Translations under genes and position numbers: made by a program
Notes under the pieces: generated by a model
The model's database searches: none
What the model saw: only the letters and a program-made list of their open reading frames with translations
Told to the model about the DNA's origin: nothing
NCBI RefSeq assembly: GCF_003171515.1
Contig: NC_089395.1
Location: forward strand, 620,001 to 684,000
Source of the DNA: Pyrenophora tritici-repentis
Lineage: Eukaryota; Ascomycota; Dothideomycetes; Pleosporales; Pleosporaceae
DNA: 64,000 nucleotides
Reading direction: 5' to 3'
In this document: in pieces, positions 43,007 through 55,240 of the stretch
Layout: each line of letters starts with the position of its first letter
Numbering within the stretch: the first letter of the stretch is position 1

Positions 43007-43168
43007 TAGACTCCGCAACAATCAATTCAATCCGGTCACTCTCCTAGACCCACTTACCTATCTAGGTAGGGCTTAAACTCCTATAGGTAACTACTAGGCT
43101 TAAAGCGGTAATCAATCAATCCAATCTGAACCTTCTAGGACCCACTTAATTGATTGTTGCGGACTGTG
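43007..43168 (-). mobile_element. 162-bp hAT-type MITE, copy 2 (inverted)
   Basis: By eye identical to copies 1 and 3 when reverse-complemented. It is flanked by the 8-bp duplication CCCACAAG at 42999-43006 and 43169-43176. It lies about 110 bp upstream of the ATG at 43280 and interrupts a minus-strand frame that is open on both sides. Confidence 0.93.
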
Positions 43169-43279
43169 CCCACAAGATATATATTTCGCCTTGACCGTGG
43201 ACCTTGTAGTTCACTAATTCCATCAACGTGACATAACAACACAAACCTCCTTCTCATCAAATTTAAATCGAGCCTGAGA

Positions 43280-43910
43280 ATGAAGCGGACTAAACACCGT
43301 ATGCGTGACCAGACTGGTACACATGTTTACCATATCTTTGAGGATGACGAAATCATAGACGGCCAGAACATCAAGAAGTTTGACCGTCTTGTCCATGGTC
43401 CCAATGTCGACGCTGACGATTGGGGACCTAACGTCACAAACATCCGTAAAGGCACTACTACCAAAGTGCTTCATCATTGCGATAGTCATGTAAGAACAGC
43501 TAGTTGCTTTGGTCAAGGCCTACATCAGAAATACTGTCCTTGCTGGGACTATTTATATCAAGAATATTGGTTGGGTCCGATGTGGCATGGAGATAAAAGT
43601 AATGTCAGTTGGCTGCAGCAGACATCAAAATGACGAGATGAAGAGGGTCTATGATAAGCTCCGAAGGAAAATTCCGGTATACGGTAGAGAACTCAACAAC
43701 CCAAATATTGCTTTGACAGAAGACCCCGCCCAAGGACCTGTAGACCTAAAGGAGGTGGCTCGGAAAGCTGTTGAAGAGATGGAAGAGGAGCTGGCAAGTG
43801 GCCGCGAAGTAGATGACAGCATGTATCCGCATCAGAAAATTAAGGAACAAAAGCGCAAGGATTGTTATAGACAAAAAGACATAAAAGAAGCTAATCGTCA
43901 ACAGAAATAG
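43280..43910 (+). CDS. Hypothetical gene, possibly spliced or decayed
   Basis: The ATG at 43280 opens a frame of about 72 coding-like residues (HVYHIFEDDEIIDGQNIKKF, VDADDWGPNVTNIRKGTTTK). A second frame from about 43490 to 43910 carries a convincing C-terminus (AYIRNTVLAGTIYIKNIGW, DEMKRVYDKLRRKIPVYGRE, then a charged helical tail ending KEANRQQK). A donor (CAT, then GTAAGA at 43490) and acceptor (GTCAAG, before GCC TAC) join the two frames in phase, but the intron would be only 28 bp. A one-base frameshift is the alternative. No domain recognised and no signal peptide. It may be a decayed gene in this broken island. Confidence 0.35.
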
Positions 43911-44793
43911 GTAGCTCAGGGTGTTGTTTCTTGTCATCGAGACATCTGTCTTCCTCAGGCAGGAAACGAGAGTTTGAGAGACGCAGCACGACTGCTATGT
44001 TCCAGTGTTGATCTGGTACAGGAGAGTCACTGTCTGGCGCTAACTACTTCCGGCTAGCTGCGGAACACCTGCTGTCATAACTTTGTAATTTACAAATCGT
44101 TCGTAGAGCTACTCCGTCGCCTGGCAGGTGCAACTTAGTCGTATCTCAATGATTGCCCAAATTGATAAGGCCATGCACAGACAGTCAATCGGCCTGTGTG
44201 TTGCCATTGTGGCCTGTTATTCTACCACAGCCACTGCGAAATCTGCCATCGAGTCTTAGAGTGTTGGGGGCGTTTTGGATACTTGCAGGAATGATTTTCT
44301 CTCAAGGGATAGATAACAGCGTCTAGACCATTTACTTTCGTAGCATGGCGCTTAAAATGATAAGACTGAAAAAAAGATCAACATCTACTCACTCCCGAAT
44401 TTGATTACAACAACAACTAACTGATATTTGTCAAACATCGTGTGTGCTGTTATCCAAACCCAAGTCCTCGGAACCATGGAAAAGAATAGGTTCAGGTATC
44501 GATGAAAAAGAAGAATATGATGCTTCAGAGTTTTCCATTGTATAGCCACAGGGCTGGAGAATCGCAAGAAATTTGTTCGTATGCGCCCCCTTTGTGCCTC
44601 ATGCAAGTCGCCGAACACGAAAGTTAAGGTTTTAATTTTCTTGCCGCATGGGGAGCTGGGGGTGAAGGATGTCGAGGGTTCGTGCAGAAAGGTCTAGACC
44701 ATCTATGACCATGACGCTCAGTATCACATCGTCTCGGATTGGCCTCGTATGGAATAGTAAGCGGAATATAGTGTCGCCCAGCTTCGAAATTGG
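43911..44793. other. Intergenic, nothing supported
   Basis: No supported gene. The minus ORF at 44385-44618 has no recognisable features. Confidence 0.4.
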
Positions 44794-45328
44794 CTACTCA
44801 AGAAATGTTTTCGGCATGGCTAATGAGACAATCTGCCTCATTTTAGTTTGTGCTGATGATGAATTTCCGCAAACAGCAATCCCCAGAATTTCCGTTCTTT
44901 GCGGCTCTGGGATATCCTTGATGATGCCGGCGAAATCTGATGGAAAAGTAGCACTGTGAGTATGTAGATTATTTCGAGTTCTTGGGGCATAATCCGGCTT
45001 CCCACAAGGAGGATGTTGCTCGATTCACAGAAGACGGGAGTGTCAACACGGATGATACAGCACAGGTGACAGGCCGCTAGGAAGTGTTGTCTGGTGCGTT
45101 GGCTGCCGTACCCACGCAGCATGTACTTACTTGATGGATTCCTGACTCTGGCGACAAGGATAGACTGCCCTTGGGTGTCATTCAACAGCAAGAACAGGGC
45201 GCCTTGGGAGCAAGGCCACGGCACGCGACGCCCGTCCTCGAAGCTGGTGGGGCATTGCGCACTGTGCAGCGGTGCATGGTTAATGTGGAGAGAGATCAGC
45301 TTGCATGTCGTGATAGCTGCCGACAAGA
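44794..45328 (-). CDS. Unrecognised spliced gene, 5' end not found
   Basis: Two coding-like exons. Exon A (about 45127-45328) contains SAQCPTSFEDGRRVPWPC and GALFLLLNDTQGQSILVARV. Exon C (44794-44953) is 52 codons and contains FPSDFAGIIKDIPEPQRTE, ILGIAVCGNSSSAQTKMRQI and the end LAMPKTFLE. The donor at 45126 (GTACAT) is in phase with exon C. The better consensus donor four bases upstream (GTAAGT at 45130) is not in phase unless a small exon lies between. Exon A has no in-frame ATG before a stop, and an acceptor (GAAAGCAG) precedes it, so a further 5' exon is expected but was not found. Whether the gene is intact is unclear. Confidence 0.4.
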
Positions 45329-45948
45329 CTGCTTTCGCACGAGTACGTCAAGAAACGAAAGCTCAAACAGGGTCTTGGGCGATCTGTATCATGAGTATAA
45401 TGGTATAATCTAAGACGGAAAGGCGGTATAGAATGCCCAACCGCGGTAAGGCCCAAGGGCGTGGTCCAAGGTCATGGTTCCCTGCGTCGGCATGCTGGAG
45501 ATCGGTCGATGATCAGGAAGCGACTAAGCGCTTGTGGCGTCGGATGGTTCGCCCCGCCTACGCATGCTCTGTTTTGCTGCTGTTTGACGACTTTGTACTT
45601 GAACAGCCAGGTGCTAATTGCCATGTACAGCGCGTGGCCTCAACAGAGTTCACACGAGCGGCAGGGCGAGGCGGCTCAAACGTGGTCATGTGAGGCGTGG
45701 CGCATCGGAAACTGGCAGATCGTGATATTTTGCATTGGCGTCCCAGTCCCGTGCCCCCTCTGCAGCCCCGACGCACGCCTGGACAGGCGCCGAGAGAAGC
45801 ACCGTCGCTGTCAGTACTAAAAACGATGGCATGGCAATAACTTAACCGGGTCCCTTGTCTCATGGCCGCAAACCTCGATTCCTTTTGAGAATGCAGTTGC
45901 CACTTCTTGTCCCTCCTGCGATCGTCTCCTATATGCTGCTGCGGCTCC
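45329..45948. other. Intergenic, upstream of kinase gene
   Basis: The presumed promoter of the second hybrid histidine kinase. The overlapping ORFs between 45433 and 45829 on both strands are unsupported. Confidence 0.4.
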
Positions 45949-48900
45949 ATGCAGATGCTTACCCCACCACCTGAAGATGGAGGTATCAGCCTTCGCAACC
46001 ACACTCCTGACCAAGACTGCGCCTGGACCCATGGCTTGCCCCAAACCGACCATGTGCGCTTCTTCCAGACGACAGATTGGTCGTGTACCGCCCTGGGACC
46101 ACTGGAGAGCTGGAGTTCCAACCTGAGGCTATTCGCAACCTTTGTGCTTTCAGATTCCCGACCCGCATGTCTCTGGTGGGGAGATATCTCAAACCTCACT
46201 GCCATATACAACGAACAGTATGCGCAACTAGCCGCTGGCGTCCACCCAAAACTCATGGGCTCTCTCTTCCAAGATGGCTACCCAGATCTATGGCCGTCCA
46301 TCCGCGCCTACTTTGACCAGGCCACGAGGACTGGCACTGGTGTCAACTATAGTTCTGCCACCTCCACCATCGTAGAGCGCAAGGGATATCGCGAAGAGGC
46401 CTTCTTTTCAGGCGGCTTCAGCCCTGTGGGCATGCCAGGTGCACCCGAGGGCTTCATCAACACCGTGTGAGTTTTTGTGGACCCTGGGTTTTCAGTCTCG
46501 TGACGAGCATGACAAATTTTAAACAGCACTGACACCAGCACTAGCTATGAAGTCACAAGTCAGAAACTGGCCGAGCGGCGCACAAATTGCTTGAACAAGC
46601 TCGCTTCAGTTCCCTGCCAGTCCGTCGACGCGGTTTGTTCCCACATTCTCGCTACGCTCGAGACGAATGCCTACGATGTACCCATGGCTATGCTCTACAA
46701 AATGGAGGAGAGTGCGGGATCTAACATGTTGAAACTGCATGGATACAGGGGTTTGCCAGAAGGCCACAGACTCTTAGTTGATACAGCGACCATTGACAGC
46801 GAGGAAGGGCTGGTGCCGGATATGCGCCGAGCTGGTACGGACCCCGTGGTCATCGATCGCGACGAGCGATTCGCGTCTACCTGTTGGAAGGGCTGGGGCG
46901 CGCCTTCTAAGAAGATTGTCATCTTACCCATCATGTGCGGTTCGCGTCTTTTCGGCTATCTCGTTTTCGGCACCAATCCTTATCGCCCACACGACGAGAT
47001 ATGCGAGCAATTCATCCGAGACCTGAGTCGCATGGTCTCTAGCGTTGTATCCCACGCAACCGACGCCGAATCGAACAAGAGGCGTCAGGAGCAACTTGAA
47101 GCGGATCTTGCTTTTAGCGATCTTAAGCTACGGCATCTTATCGATCATGCGTCAGTAGGCATGTGCCATGTTTCTCTGGATGGATACATGCTCTGGGCGA
47201 ACGACCACTACTATCAATTAGCTGGGAGGTCCCCCTCAGATCATTCAGTTGACCTCGCTTTCCTCGATGCGTTTCACGACGACGACCGCGCCAAAGCAGA
47301 AGAGATGTGGGAACGTCTGCTAAAGGGCGCGGACCACATCACGGCCGATCTACGCTTGAAGCGACTATACACGCCTCCCACAGGCGAGCCTGAGCCCGCG
47401 CAGCTCCAGGTTCTTGCCTTTCCATACCGCGATGAACATGGCAATGTGGCGAGTGTAATGGCTTGCACCACAGACATTAGTCGACTGTGCTGGGCGCAGA
47501 AATTCCAAGCTCGATTAGCCGCCGAGGCCAGAGAAGCGAAACGACAACAGGAAGCCTTTATTGATGTGGTATCGCATGAGATGCGGAATCCGCTGAGTGC
47601 CATTGTACACTGTGCAGATGCCATCACGAACACGGTTGAAGAATGCCGGGCACAGCTGGCCGATGCACCCAGGCCCGTTCTCGATACTTTGGATGACAAC
47701 TTACAAAGCGCAAAAATCATCATGCAGTGTGCGAACCACCAGAAGCGCATCATCGACGACGTTCTCACCCTGAGTAAACTCGACTCCATGCTCCTATCGA
47801 TAACGCCCGTGGCCGTCAAACCCGCAAAGCTCGTTGATTCCATCCTCAGCATCTTCCATGCTGAGCTCAAGACGAACAAGATCACCTGTAGCGTCACACA
47901 AGACCCGTCTCTCTCGGAGCTGGATATCGACTACCTATGTTTCGACCCATCTCGAGTGACGCAAATCTTCATCAACCTCCTAACCAACGCCATCAAATTC
48001 GTCAAGCCGTCGAAAGAGCCCGCCATCTCCATCCGCTTCGGCGTCAGTAAATCGCAACCACGCAGTCTCTTCCCCGACAACATGTTCTGGGCCACAGACG
48101 GCAAGCAAGATAGCGACGTAACCAGCAACCCGGACTGGGGCACTGGCGAAGAACTGTATCTAACCTTTAGTGTAAAAGATTCAGGTATCGGCCTCCAAGA
48201 AAAAGATATTTACAAAATCTTCGAACGATTCCGTCAAGCAAACGTGAAAACACATGTCAAATACGGCGGCAGCGGCCTCGGCCTCTTCATCTCCAAGGAG
48301 CTCACCGAGAAACAAGGCGGCGAAATTGGTGTATCCTCCATCCTCGGCCACGGCTCCACATTCGGCTTCTACGTAAAGACGCGACGCGTACAACGCCAGC
48401 CCAAGACGATAAAAGAGATGTTCCAACAAGCTGGTAAACACGAAGCTGCGGCTCGCCAACTCCACGTCCTACTTGTCGAAGACAACATTATCAATCAACA
48501 GGTCTTAGGCCGCCAGCTCAGAAAAGCCGGCTGTCACGTCTCCGTCGCAAACCATGGGCTGGAAGCTCTCGACGCCCTAGAACGCCAACGCTTCGACATC
48601 GTACTCATGGATCTAGAGATGCCTGTCCTAGACGGCCTGGGCGCTATGCGTCGGATCCGCCAGAGAGAAGCTGTATTGCACACGTCTACGGTTCGTTTGC
48701 CTATCATCGCCGTTACGGCGAATGTACGCAAGGAACAGATTGATACCGCTATTGCAGCTGGTGCAGTGAGTTTTTTTTCCACTTTGCTATGTAGGGAAGG
48801 AGAGAAGTAAACTAACACCCACCCACAGGACCGCGTCATGCAAAAACCATTCAAAGCCGCAGATCTAGTCTACATGATGAAATCCCTCATGCCGCAATTA

Positions 48901-48969
48901 GAACAACCCCTCCGTATCGATCCGCCCACGCCAGGCGTGGAAATGCATTCCAGCGCCTTAATCCCCTGA
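45949..48969 (+). CDS. Hybrid histidine kinase with PAS and receiver domains
   Basis: Three exons, 45949-46466, 46527-48765 and 48829-48969, join in phase to give 965 aa. The ATG at 45949 is preferred; the open frame further upstream begins with a TTG only. Order: an N-terminal region with a PAS-like fold (PACLWWGDISNLTAIYNEQY), a GAF-like region (about 200-345), and a PAS domain (about 375-495; HASVGMCHVSLDGYMLWAND). Next come HisKA with SHEMRNPLSAI (His about 523), the HATPase (NLLTNAIKF, DSGIGL, GSGLGL), and a receiver domain with LLVEDN and acceptor Asp in MDLEMPVLDG. The conserved Lys (MQKPF) is coded by the last exon; without splicing at 48766-48828 it would be lost. All key residues are present. 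It should signal through an HPt protein to a response regulator; the stimulus is unknown. Confidence 0.92.
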
Positions 48970-50291
48970 ACACCACCGTCAATTCCCAACCGAAATTTTC
49001 TTTGCATCACACATGCAGTATTTCTCCGCTGCCCGACGACGACGACAAACATGTCGTAACCCCAGCGTAATGCGCGCTTTCCGGTAAACAGGAATTCTCC
49101 AGCGGTCGACTGATCGGCTCGCTCGGCAGCGTTAGTGCATAGCGTGACTGCCTTGAGCAGTAAGGATCTGTATATGGAGTGGAACGATCAATAATTGCTA
49201 CTTTAGCTTTGGGGTCGGTCGGTCGCGTTTGCGTTGGAAGCGGTCGCGGAGCCGAACCAATCCCAAGTTGACGGTGGGGCGGGGATGATCCCGACTCCGG
49301 GGTTAATTAACTGGGGAGGCGGGAATGTGAGGAGAAGAGGGGGTTTGTTTGTGATAGAGTGGGAGTTGTTGGGGAGAAGCAATGGCATATGTCAGACTGA
49401 GTGGTTTTATAGGTATAGGCCAGGGGAAGAGGGAGAAGGTTGTTACCGTCACGAATGAATGAAACCCCCATATGCAAAAGCAATATTTGAGATGCAGAAA
49501 TACGGTTGGTTGAGTAGAAGCTCGGGTTAGCTTCATACACCACGTATACTGGTGACCCGGGCTTCCAATCGATCCAAACATTCTTCTGCATCTCAAATGC
49601 GGTTCTTCTCCATCTACAATTATAACTCTTATCCCGTCGCGTGAGAAGCAAGTGAATGACAGCAGTGCATAAAGAATATTATTCAAAGAATTTTCATTGA
49701 TACTTCAAGATTTACTGACTAACGCCCATCACATGTCGCAATCCCACATGTGGCCCAAAAACACCCCAGCACGCAAAAGACCAGCGCACCACTGGAACCA
49801 AGTAAAAAGAACCAGTTCAAAAACTCCCTCGAAAAAAAGACCCAAGACTGAGCCCGGTTGTCATCTCTCTTCCTTTCCCAAGATATCGTAAAAAGTCATG
49901 AACTTTGCCATTGTCCATAGGATGCTCAGAAGGCCAGTTATTGTTAATTTCAACGCCTTTGTGTAAATGCTTCCGAGACGCCTCGCTTGCTAAGATGTGT
50001 TGGACAAGAAAAATCCATTTGGGAAAACCAAACCCAGCCCATCATTGTTGACAGTTGTTTCCGAGGGTAGATGTGGAAGGTCCTGATTTAGGATCGCGTC
50101 ACATACCCTTAAACCGAGATGTGATACTTACCAACTTACCGTTGCGCGTAGAGTCGGATGATTTGATACCAGCTCCATTGCGCAAGCCGGTAGTTGGAAA
50201 TGTCCATAGACATTTGTGACTGATACTGAGCCAAATGCTCCTCTCAGGGTTGCACTAGATTGTGCAAGCTCTTCACTCAACCGCAGTGGAC
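48970..50291. other. Intergenic between convergent genes
   Basis: 3' flanks of the kinase (+) and CDC20 (-). ORFs in 49200-49900 have no recognisable features. Confidence 0.45.
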
Positions 50292-52091
50292 TTAACGGAT
50301 GGTCATCTGCTTGGTGGCGCTGGGCTTCATGGAAGCAGAGCCAGCAGCGGCGACGGAAGGCTGGCCGGGCTTCTTCTCGAAGATCTTCCAGAACTTGAGA
50401 GACTCATCGGCAGCAGCGGTAGCGAGCATCTGACCATCAGGGCTGAGGCAGCTGTGAAGGACACGGGACTCGTGGGCGGGAACCTCCATGTTCTTGACGC
50501 CGGAGGGGTAGCTCCAGATGCTCAAGCTGTTGTCGGGGAAGCCACCGGTGCTGACAATCTCCTTGTAGTGGGTGCTCCATCGAAGGGAGGTGACCTGGGA
50601 GTCGGTGGGGATGTGGTTGATACGCGCACCGGTGGTGGTGTTCCAGAAGTAGATCTGACGATCGTTGGATCCACCGCCAGTGGCCAGGAGGTTGGATTGC
50701 CAAGGGCACCATGAGACGGCCTTGACGGCAGCACGGTGGTTGGTCTTGGTGAACTTGGGGGCAGCAAGGGCGCGAGCGTCCCAGATGTTGACCATGTTGT
50801 CGTTGGCACCAGTGGCGAGCTGGGCACCGTCGGCGCGCCACTCAAGGCCGCAGACCTCTCCAGTGTGAGAGACGAGCTCAGCGATCTTGTGTTGAGCGAT
50901 GCGGACATCGTGGTTGTAGACCAGTCCTGAGCGAGCACCAGTCGAGAGAATGTGCTTGTTCCATCCCATAACACCAACACGGGTCTCGTGACCGAACATG
51001 CTACGAAGCTTGGTCTGCTCCTCGACATCCCAGATCTGAACCTCACCCGTGCCGAGACCGACACCAACGTAGGCACCGTCACCGGACCACTTGACGGAAG
51101 AGATGTAGGTATCCGCAGGGCACTCAAGAAGAGAAGCTACGGAACCGGAGTCGGCTGACCAGACGTAGACGGAGCGCTCGAGACCAATGGCGACTTGGTT
51201 GCCAGAGGACCAGTCGAGAAGGTTCAGGTAGTAGTCATCGACCAGACCGGGAGCATCGAGGACACGCTCGGGTGCTGACGGAATGCGACGACGGCTCTGT
51301 GCGTTCGCGGCGGTGGAGGGCTTGAGGGGACGGTTGTACTGGGTGCGAAGGTCGATGGGCTTGGATGACTCTGGAGGCGCAGGCTTGAATGCAAGAATGC
51401 GGGTGTTGGTGTTGATATCGCATGCTGAAGCGAGTGTGGACTGGTATGCAGCTTGGCCAGGAGCAGGCTTCGCGCGTGACCGGCCCTCCTCCTCTTCGTC
51501 GTCGAGGCTGAGGCCCTCAAGAGATAGTGTGATATCCTCCTCTGAACCGCGGCCACCAAGGTCGAATGCGCTCGCAGCGTTGGCCAGCACAGCTGAGCCC
51601 TCAGCCTTGGAGCTAGACTTGGGACGCTGCTCAACATCGAGCTTGCCTGCGCCAGTGCTGCGGATGGCCTCGCTTGCAGTCCGGTTGGGGATGAAACGGT
51701 CGGCAGCGTTGTATGTGATGCGGGTCTTGGTAGGGCGAGCACGGATGACACCTTCCTTTTTCTCCTTCTTTGCCTTGGTAGCTGCCTTTGATGAGGCGTT
51801 GGTACCAGTTCCGGTGAGCGACCATTCTGATACACCGAGCTCTAGCTTGCGGGGAGTGTGGTTGCGAGCAATGTTGGACTTGGGGGAGTCGCGGGTTGTC
51901 TTGGAGACGGAGCGCTGGATGCGAGCCATGAAGTTGCCGCCATGGATCGACTCGTGTGCCTGCACATCGGGAGTCTGTGTCCGGGGGGTGCGGGGAGAGG
52001 GCGTCAATGGTATCCGACCGCCAGCGGTACGAGTGTTGAAGACGGAGGAGCGGTTCTTGACCGGAGTCAGGCAGACTGCTGAGCTTGCCAT
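50292..52091 (-). CDS. CDC20: APC/C co-activator CDC20 (WD40)
   Basis: Activator and substrate receptor of the anaphase-promoting complex, needed for mitotic exit from metaphase. A single-exon ORF of 599 aa. The N-terminal 290 residues are basic and disordered and carry the C-box DRFIPNR (residues 131-137), which docks on the APC/C. The link to the propeller reads RRRIPSAPERVLDAPGLVDD, the hallmark of the Cdc20/Cdh1 family. Seven WD40 repeats follow (LLDWSSGNQVAIGLERSVYV, SSVKWSGDGAYVGVGLGTGE, GEVCGLEWRADGAQLATGAN, AVSWCPWQSNLLATGGGSND and others). The protein ends in Ile-Arg, the IR tail that binds APC3. These features and the DAPGLVDDYYLNLLDW block favour Cdc20 over Cdh1. The start at 52091 is the first ATG in frame. 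Confidence 0.93.
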   Translation of the reverse strand: MASSAVCLTPVKNRSSVFNTRTAGGRIPLTPSPRTPRTQTPDVQAHESIHGGNFMARIQRSVSKTTRDSPKSNIARNHTPRKLELGVSEWSLTGTGTNASSKAATKAKKEKKEGVIRARPTKTRITYNAADRFIPNRTASEAIRSTGAGKLDVEQRPKSSSKAEGSAVLANAASAFDLGGRGSEEDITLSLEGLSLDDEEEEGRSRAKPAPGQAAYQSTLASACDINTNTRILAFKPAPPESSKPIDLRTQYNRPLKPSTAANAQSRRRIPSAPERVLDAPGLVDDYYLNLLDWSSGNQVAIGLERSVYVWSADSGSVASLLECPADTYISSVKWSGDGAYVGVGLGTGEVQIWDVEEQTKLRSMFGHETRVGVMGWNKHILSTGARSGLVYNHDVRIAQHKIAELVSHTGEVCGLEWRADGAQLATGANDNMVNIWDARALAAPKFTKTNHRAAVKAVSWCPWQSNLLATGGGSNDRQIYFWNTTTGARINHIPTDSQVTSLRWSTHYKEIVSTGGFPDNSLSIWSYPSGVKNMEVPAHESRVLHSCLSPDGQMLATAAADESLKFWKIFEKKPGQPSVAAAGSASMKPSATKQMTIR

Positions 52092-52920
52092 GACTTGAAT
52101 AGTCGTCTGCTGAAGTGGTATTAGTTACGAGCTCAACGCATTGTCGCTGGGTAGTCATACAGTATGGGGGCTGTAAGTTGTAAAGATTAGTATTAGACAA
52201 TGCTGTAATCGATGCTCTAAAGTATTGATTCGAAAGTAATTGATTGGTTTGTGATCTGGAGATGGAGATGCAAGGAAGTGCGGATGGTGTGGAGAGAGTG
52301 GTAATGAGCATGTAGATGGGCAGGTATGGGGGCGTTTAAGTATTCTTTGTTTACGCTTGGGTTGGCCGGGCAACGAACCCGAGGCCGTGGGCGCTGCGCT
52401 GGCAGGACAATGACATCACATGACTGGGCGCGATCGAGCCGAGATGAGAGCCTGCTGCGTCCGGCTTATGAAGGCCGCCTGCAGTAATCGCTGCATCAGA
52501 TGCCATGATGCCACATTATAATGGGTATCGTTGATGAATACCGGCTTTCCTAGTAGACCTGCTCAAAGACGTCGTCCAGCGCAACTTCCGTTATATCCCT
52601 ATACTCTTGCGATCCCTTTGCACCGCCACATGTGCGTCGCCTGTTCCTATTCGCATTATTCGGAGCTGTTTCAGGGCGTTGATTACTTGATTCACATAGC
52701 GGCGTCGCTCCTTTCCGAGTCGGTTGCAGGGCTTAGTCGTGCGCAGTGACAGCGGTGTGGTCGGCGCTTCCGTTTCCAGCCTGGGCGGTGACGGGCGGCA
52801 ATATGCACGTCCAGCCCAACTCGACTTCAAACATTCTACTAGCCTAAGACAAAGGCACATCCTGCCCACCTGGGCTTTGACGACAAACCTACCCCACGCT
52901 GTTTACCGACTACCATCTCA
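52092..52920. other. Intergenic, divergent promoters
   Basis: Shared upstream region of CDC20 (-) and the Kelch/BTB gene (+). No supported gene. Confidence 0.45.
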
Positions 52921-55240
52921 ATGGCACATCCACCTCCGCGATCCGCCTTCCCGTCCAACATCCTCAACCCCGCCGTCACCTCGACACCCTCGCCCGCCCT
53001 CTCCCACCATTCCACTACGCCTGGATCGGCCGGATCGAATAACAACACGTTCCTCATGTCCGCGAGTCCCGTCCGAAGTCGCAGATCGGCCGCTGAAGGC
53101 TACAAACCGAAAATGATATCCACAATTGGTGCCAAGCCCGCCTGCCTTGTGAACGCCTCGGTCACGTACGTTGGAGATGACCAGATATACGCTTTTGGTG
53201 GTTTTGATCAGTACACAGACGAGGGTACGTCGATATAGTCGCCTTGTGCGAGTGTCGCGGCTTGTCTCAGGGAAAGCTACGAACATGTGACAGAGCCTGT
53301 GCTGACTAGACTAGTATATAACCATGTACTTCGCCTCAACCTTGTCACACGGCAATGGAATCTCGTTGACAACTATGGAGATATCCCAGGAGTACGGATG
53401 GGTATGCATACCGCGTGTTTTCCGCTGGTTCCGGCACTAACACACCCTAGGACACACTGCATGTCTTTGGCAAGGCAATAAACTCCTAGTATTTGGCGGA
53501 GAGAACGAGCACCGACAACATCTTGCCGATGTAATCGTCTTTGACCTAAAGACTGCCCACTGGACACAGCCTGAACTACACGGACCTATTCCACGCGGTC
53601 GCGCACGCCATTCCGCAGTAATCTACGATGACAAATTATACATCAGCGGTGGTCAGACGGGGCACGACAGCGTTCTAGACGACATCTGCTACCTCGATCT
53701 AAAGACATGGACATGGTCGCGGACATGGCGATTCGTCCCTCGTTACGACCATGCCAGCTGGATCTGGAACGGTCGCATCTGGATCTTTGGAGGTATCAAC
53801 GACGACATGGAAAAGAGCAACGAGATATGGTGGCTGGATCTTCGCGGCAGCCCCGAATTTGAGCATGCTATGAAGTATGGAACCGCCGACCGACAACTAA
53901 CTTCATCCCGTCACCGCTACCCTATGCCAGCATCAGGTCAACTAGCCACCGGGAGCACTGGTTATACCGCTAATTCCAGTGTTCAATCATACCATGGAAT
54001 GAGTTCCAGTCGTTCACCTTATGTTGCACCTGGATCCATCTCGTCGCTCAAATTCCACTCAAGTCCCAATCTACCCTCTCAGGCCGCGGGTACCCACTTT
54101 CACATCTTCTCATCCGGTTGCATGCTAGATTTCGTTACGCCTGCAGAATTAAGTTGCGAGACAAGTCTGTCGAGCTTGGAGCTTGATTCGTTGCGATGGC
54201 AGAAGCTAGCAGAAGGAAAGGACCTGTATAGCCCCAACTACCGCTGGCACTACTGCACCACCAACCCCGAAGGAACACATGCCTGGTTACTGGGCAGTCC
54301 AATCGAGTCGGCGAATGACGGGAACCATAACGGCGAGTATCTTAGCGATGTACTGGCGATTGACCTGCGCAAATACGGAATCCTGGGTAACGAGTTAGCC
54401 TCGGATACACGCTCGAAGATGATGCCCTCTTCCGACGCAAACGTGTCGTCACATCTTACTGGTATCGGCGCGGATTTATCCTTGACGTTTGATCAACCAC
54501 CAGAGAGCGGCAGCGGTGCAGACTTTATCATCACCGCAGATCCAGATGACGACGACTACGTTGATGTTGCTACACCCGATGCGAACGGCGCATCAACAGT
54601 CGTAACTCCAGTCTCGCGCCCAATTCATGTTCACAAGCTAATCCTTCACGCTCGTTGGCCTCATTTCGCCCGCCTTTGGAGTGCCCAAATGGCCGAATTC
54701 CACTCCAAGAAGATGCACATACCTGAGCCGTACTCTGCGGTGCGCGCCTTCCTGTTCTACTTATACACCGACAGTATTGCGCCCAACCCACAAAACGGAC
54801 CTTCACTGAGCGACGTAGCAGGCATGCTCGTCATGTCCAACATCTACGATATGCCTCGTCTCCGCCTCCTTTGCGTAAACCGTTTAGGCAGGGAGCTGGA
54901 CATTGAGCACGCAGCGATAATATGGGAGCGTGCCGCCACCGCTGGCGAGGACTGGCTCAAGCAACGCGCAGCTACGTTCTGCATGGACAACTTCGGTCGT
55001 ATCGTCCGCACCGCAGGCTACCGCAACCTCAGTCCCGCCAGTCTCATCGAACTTAGCTGTGAAGCCGCCCCAGAAGCACGCATCATCGGTGGCGAGGACC
55101 TCGATCTCCTGACTCAAGTCACCGGTCGTTCTTTTCACGGAAGCAGTCGCAAGCGCAGTCTAGGCAGTACAGGTGTCTTGACTGGTGGTGAAGACGACGA
55201 GATTGAAGAGGCTGAAGACGATGGTATGGACGTCAACTAG
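52921..55240 (+). CDS. Kelch-repeat / BTB-domain protein (Ral2/LZTR1-like)
   Basis: Exons 52921-53224, 53315-53401 and 53451-55240 join in phase to give 726 aa. After a disordered Ser/Pro-rich N-terminus, Kelch blades follow: YVGDDQIYAFGGFDQYTDE, LNLVTRQWNLVDNYGDIPG, NKLLVFGGENEHRQHLADV, DDKLYISGGQTGHDSVLDDI and GRIWIFGGINDDMEKSNEIW. A linker of about 250 residues is followed by a BTB/POZ domain (about 535-610; VHKLILHARWPHFARLWSAQ, RAFLFYLYTDSI) and a helical BACK-like region. The end is acidic (EIEEAEDDGMDVN). Kelch-then-BTB order occurs in the Ras regulator Ral2 of fission yeast and in LZTR1. A role in Ras signalling or as a cullin-3 adaptor is therefore plausible, but not shown. Confidence 0.87.
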
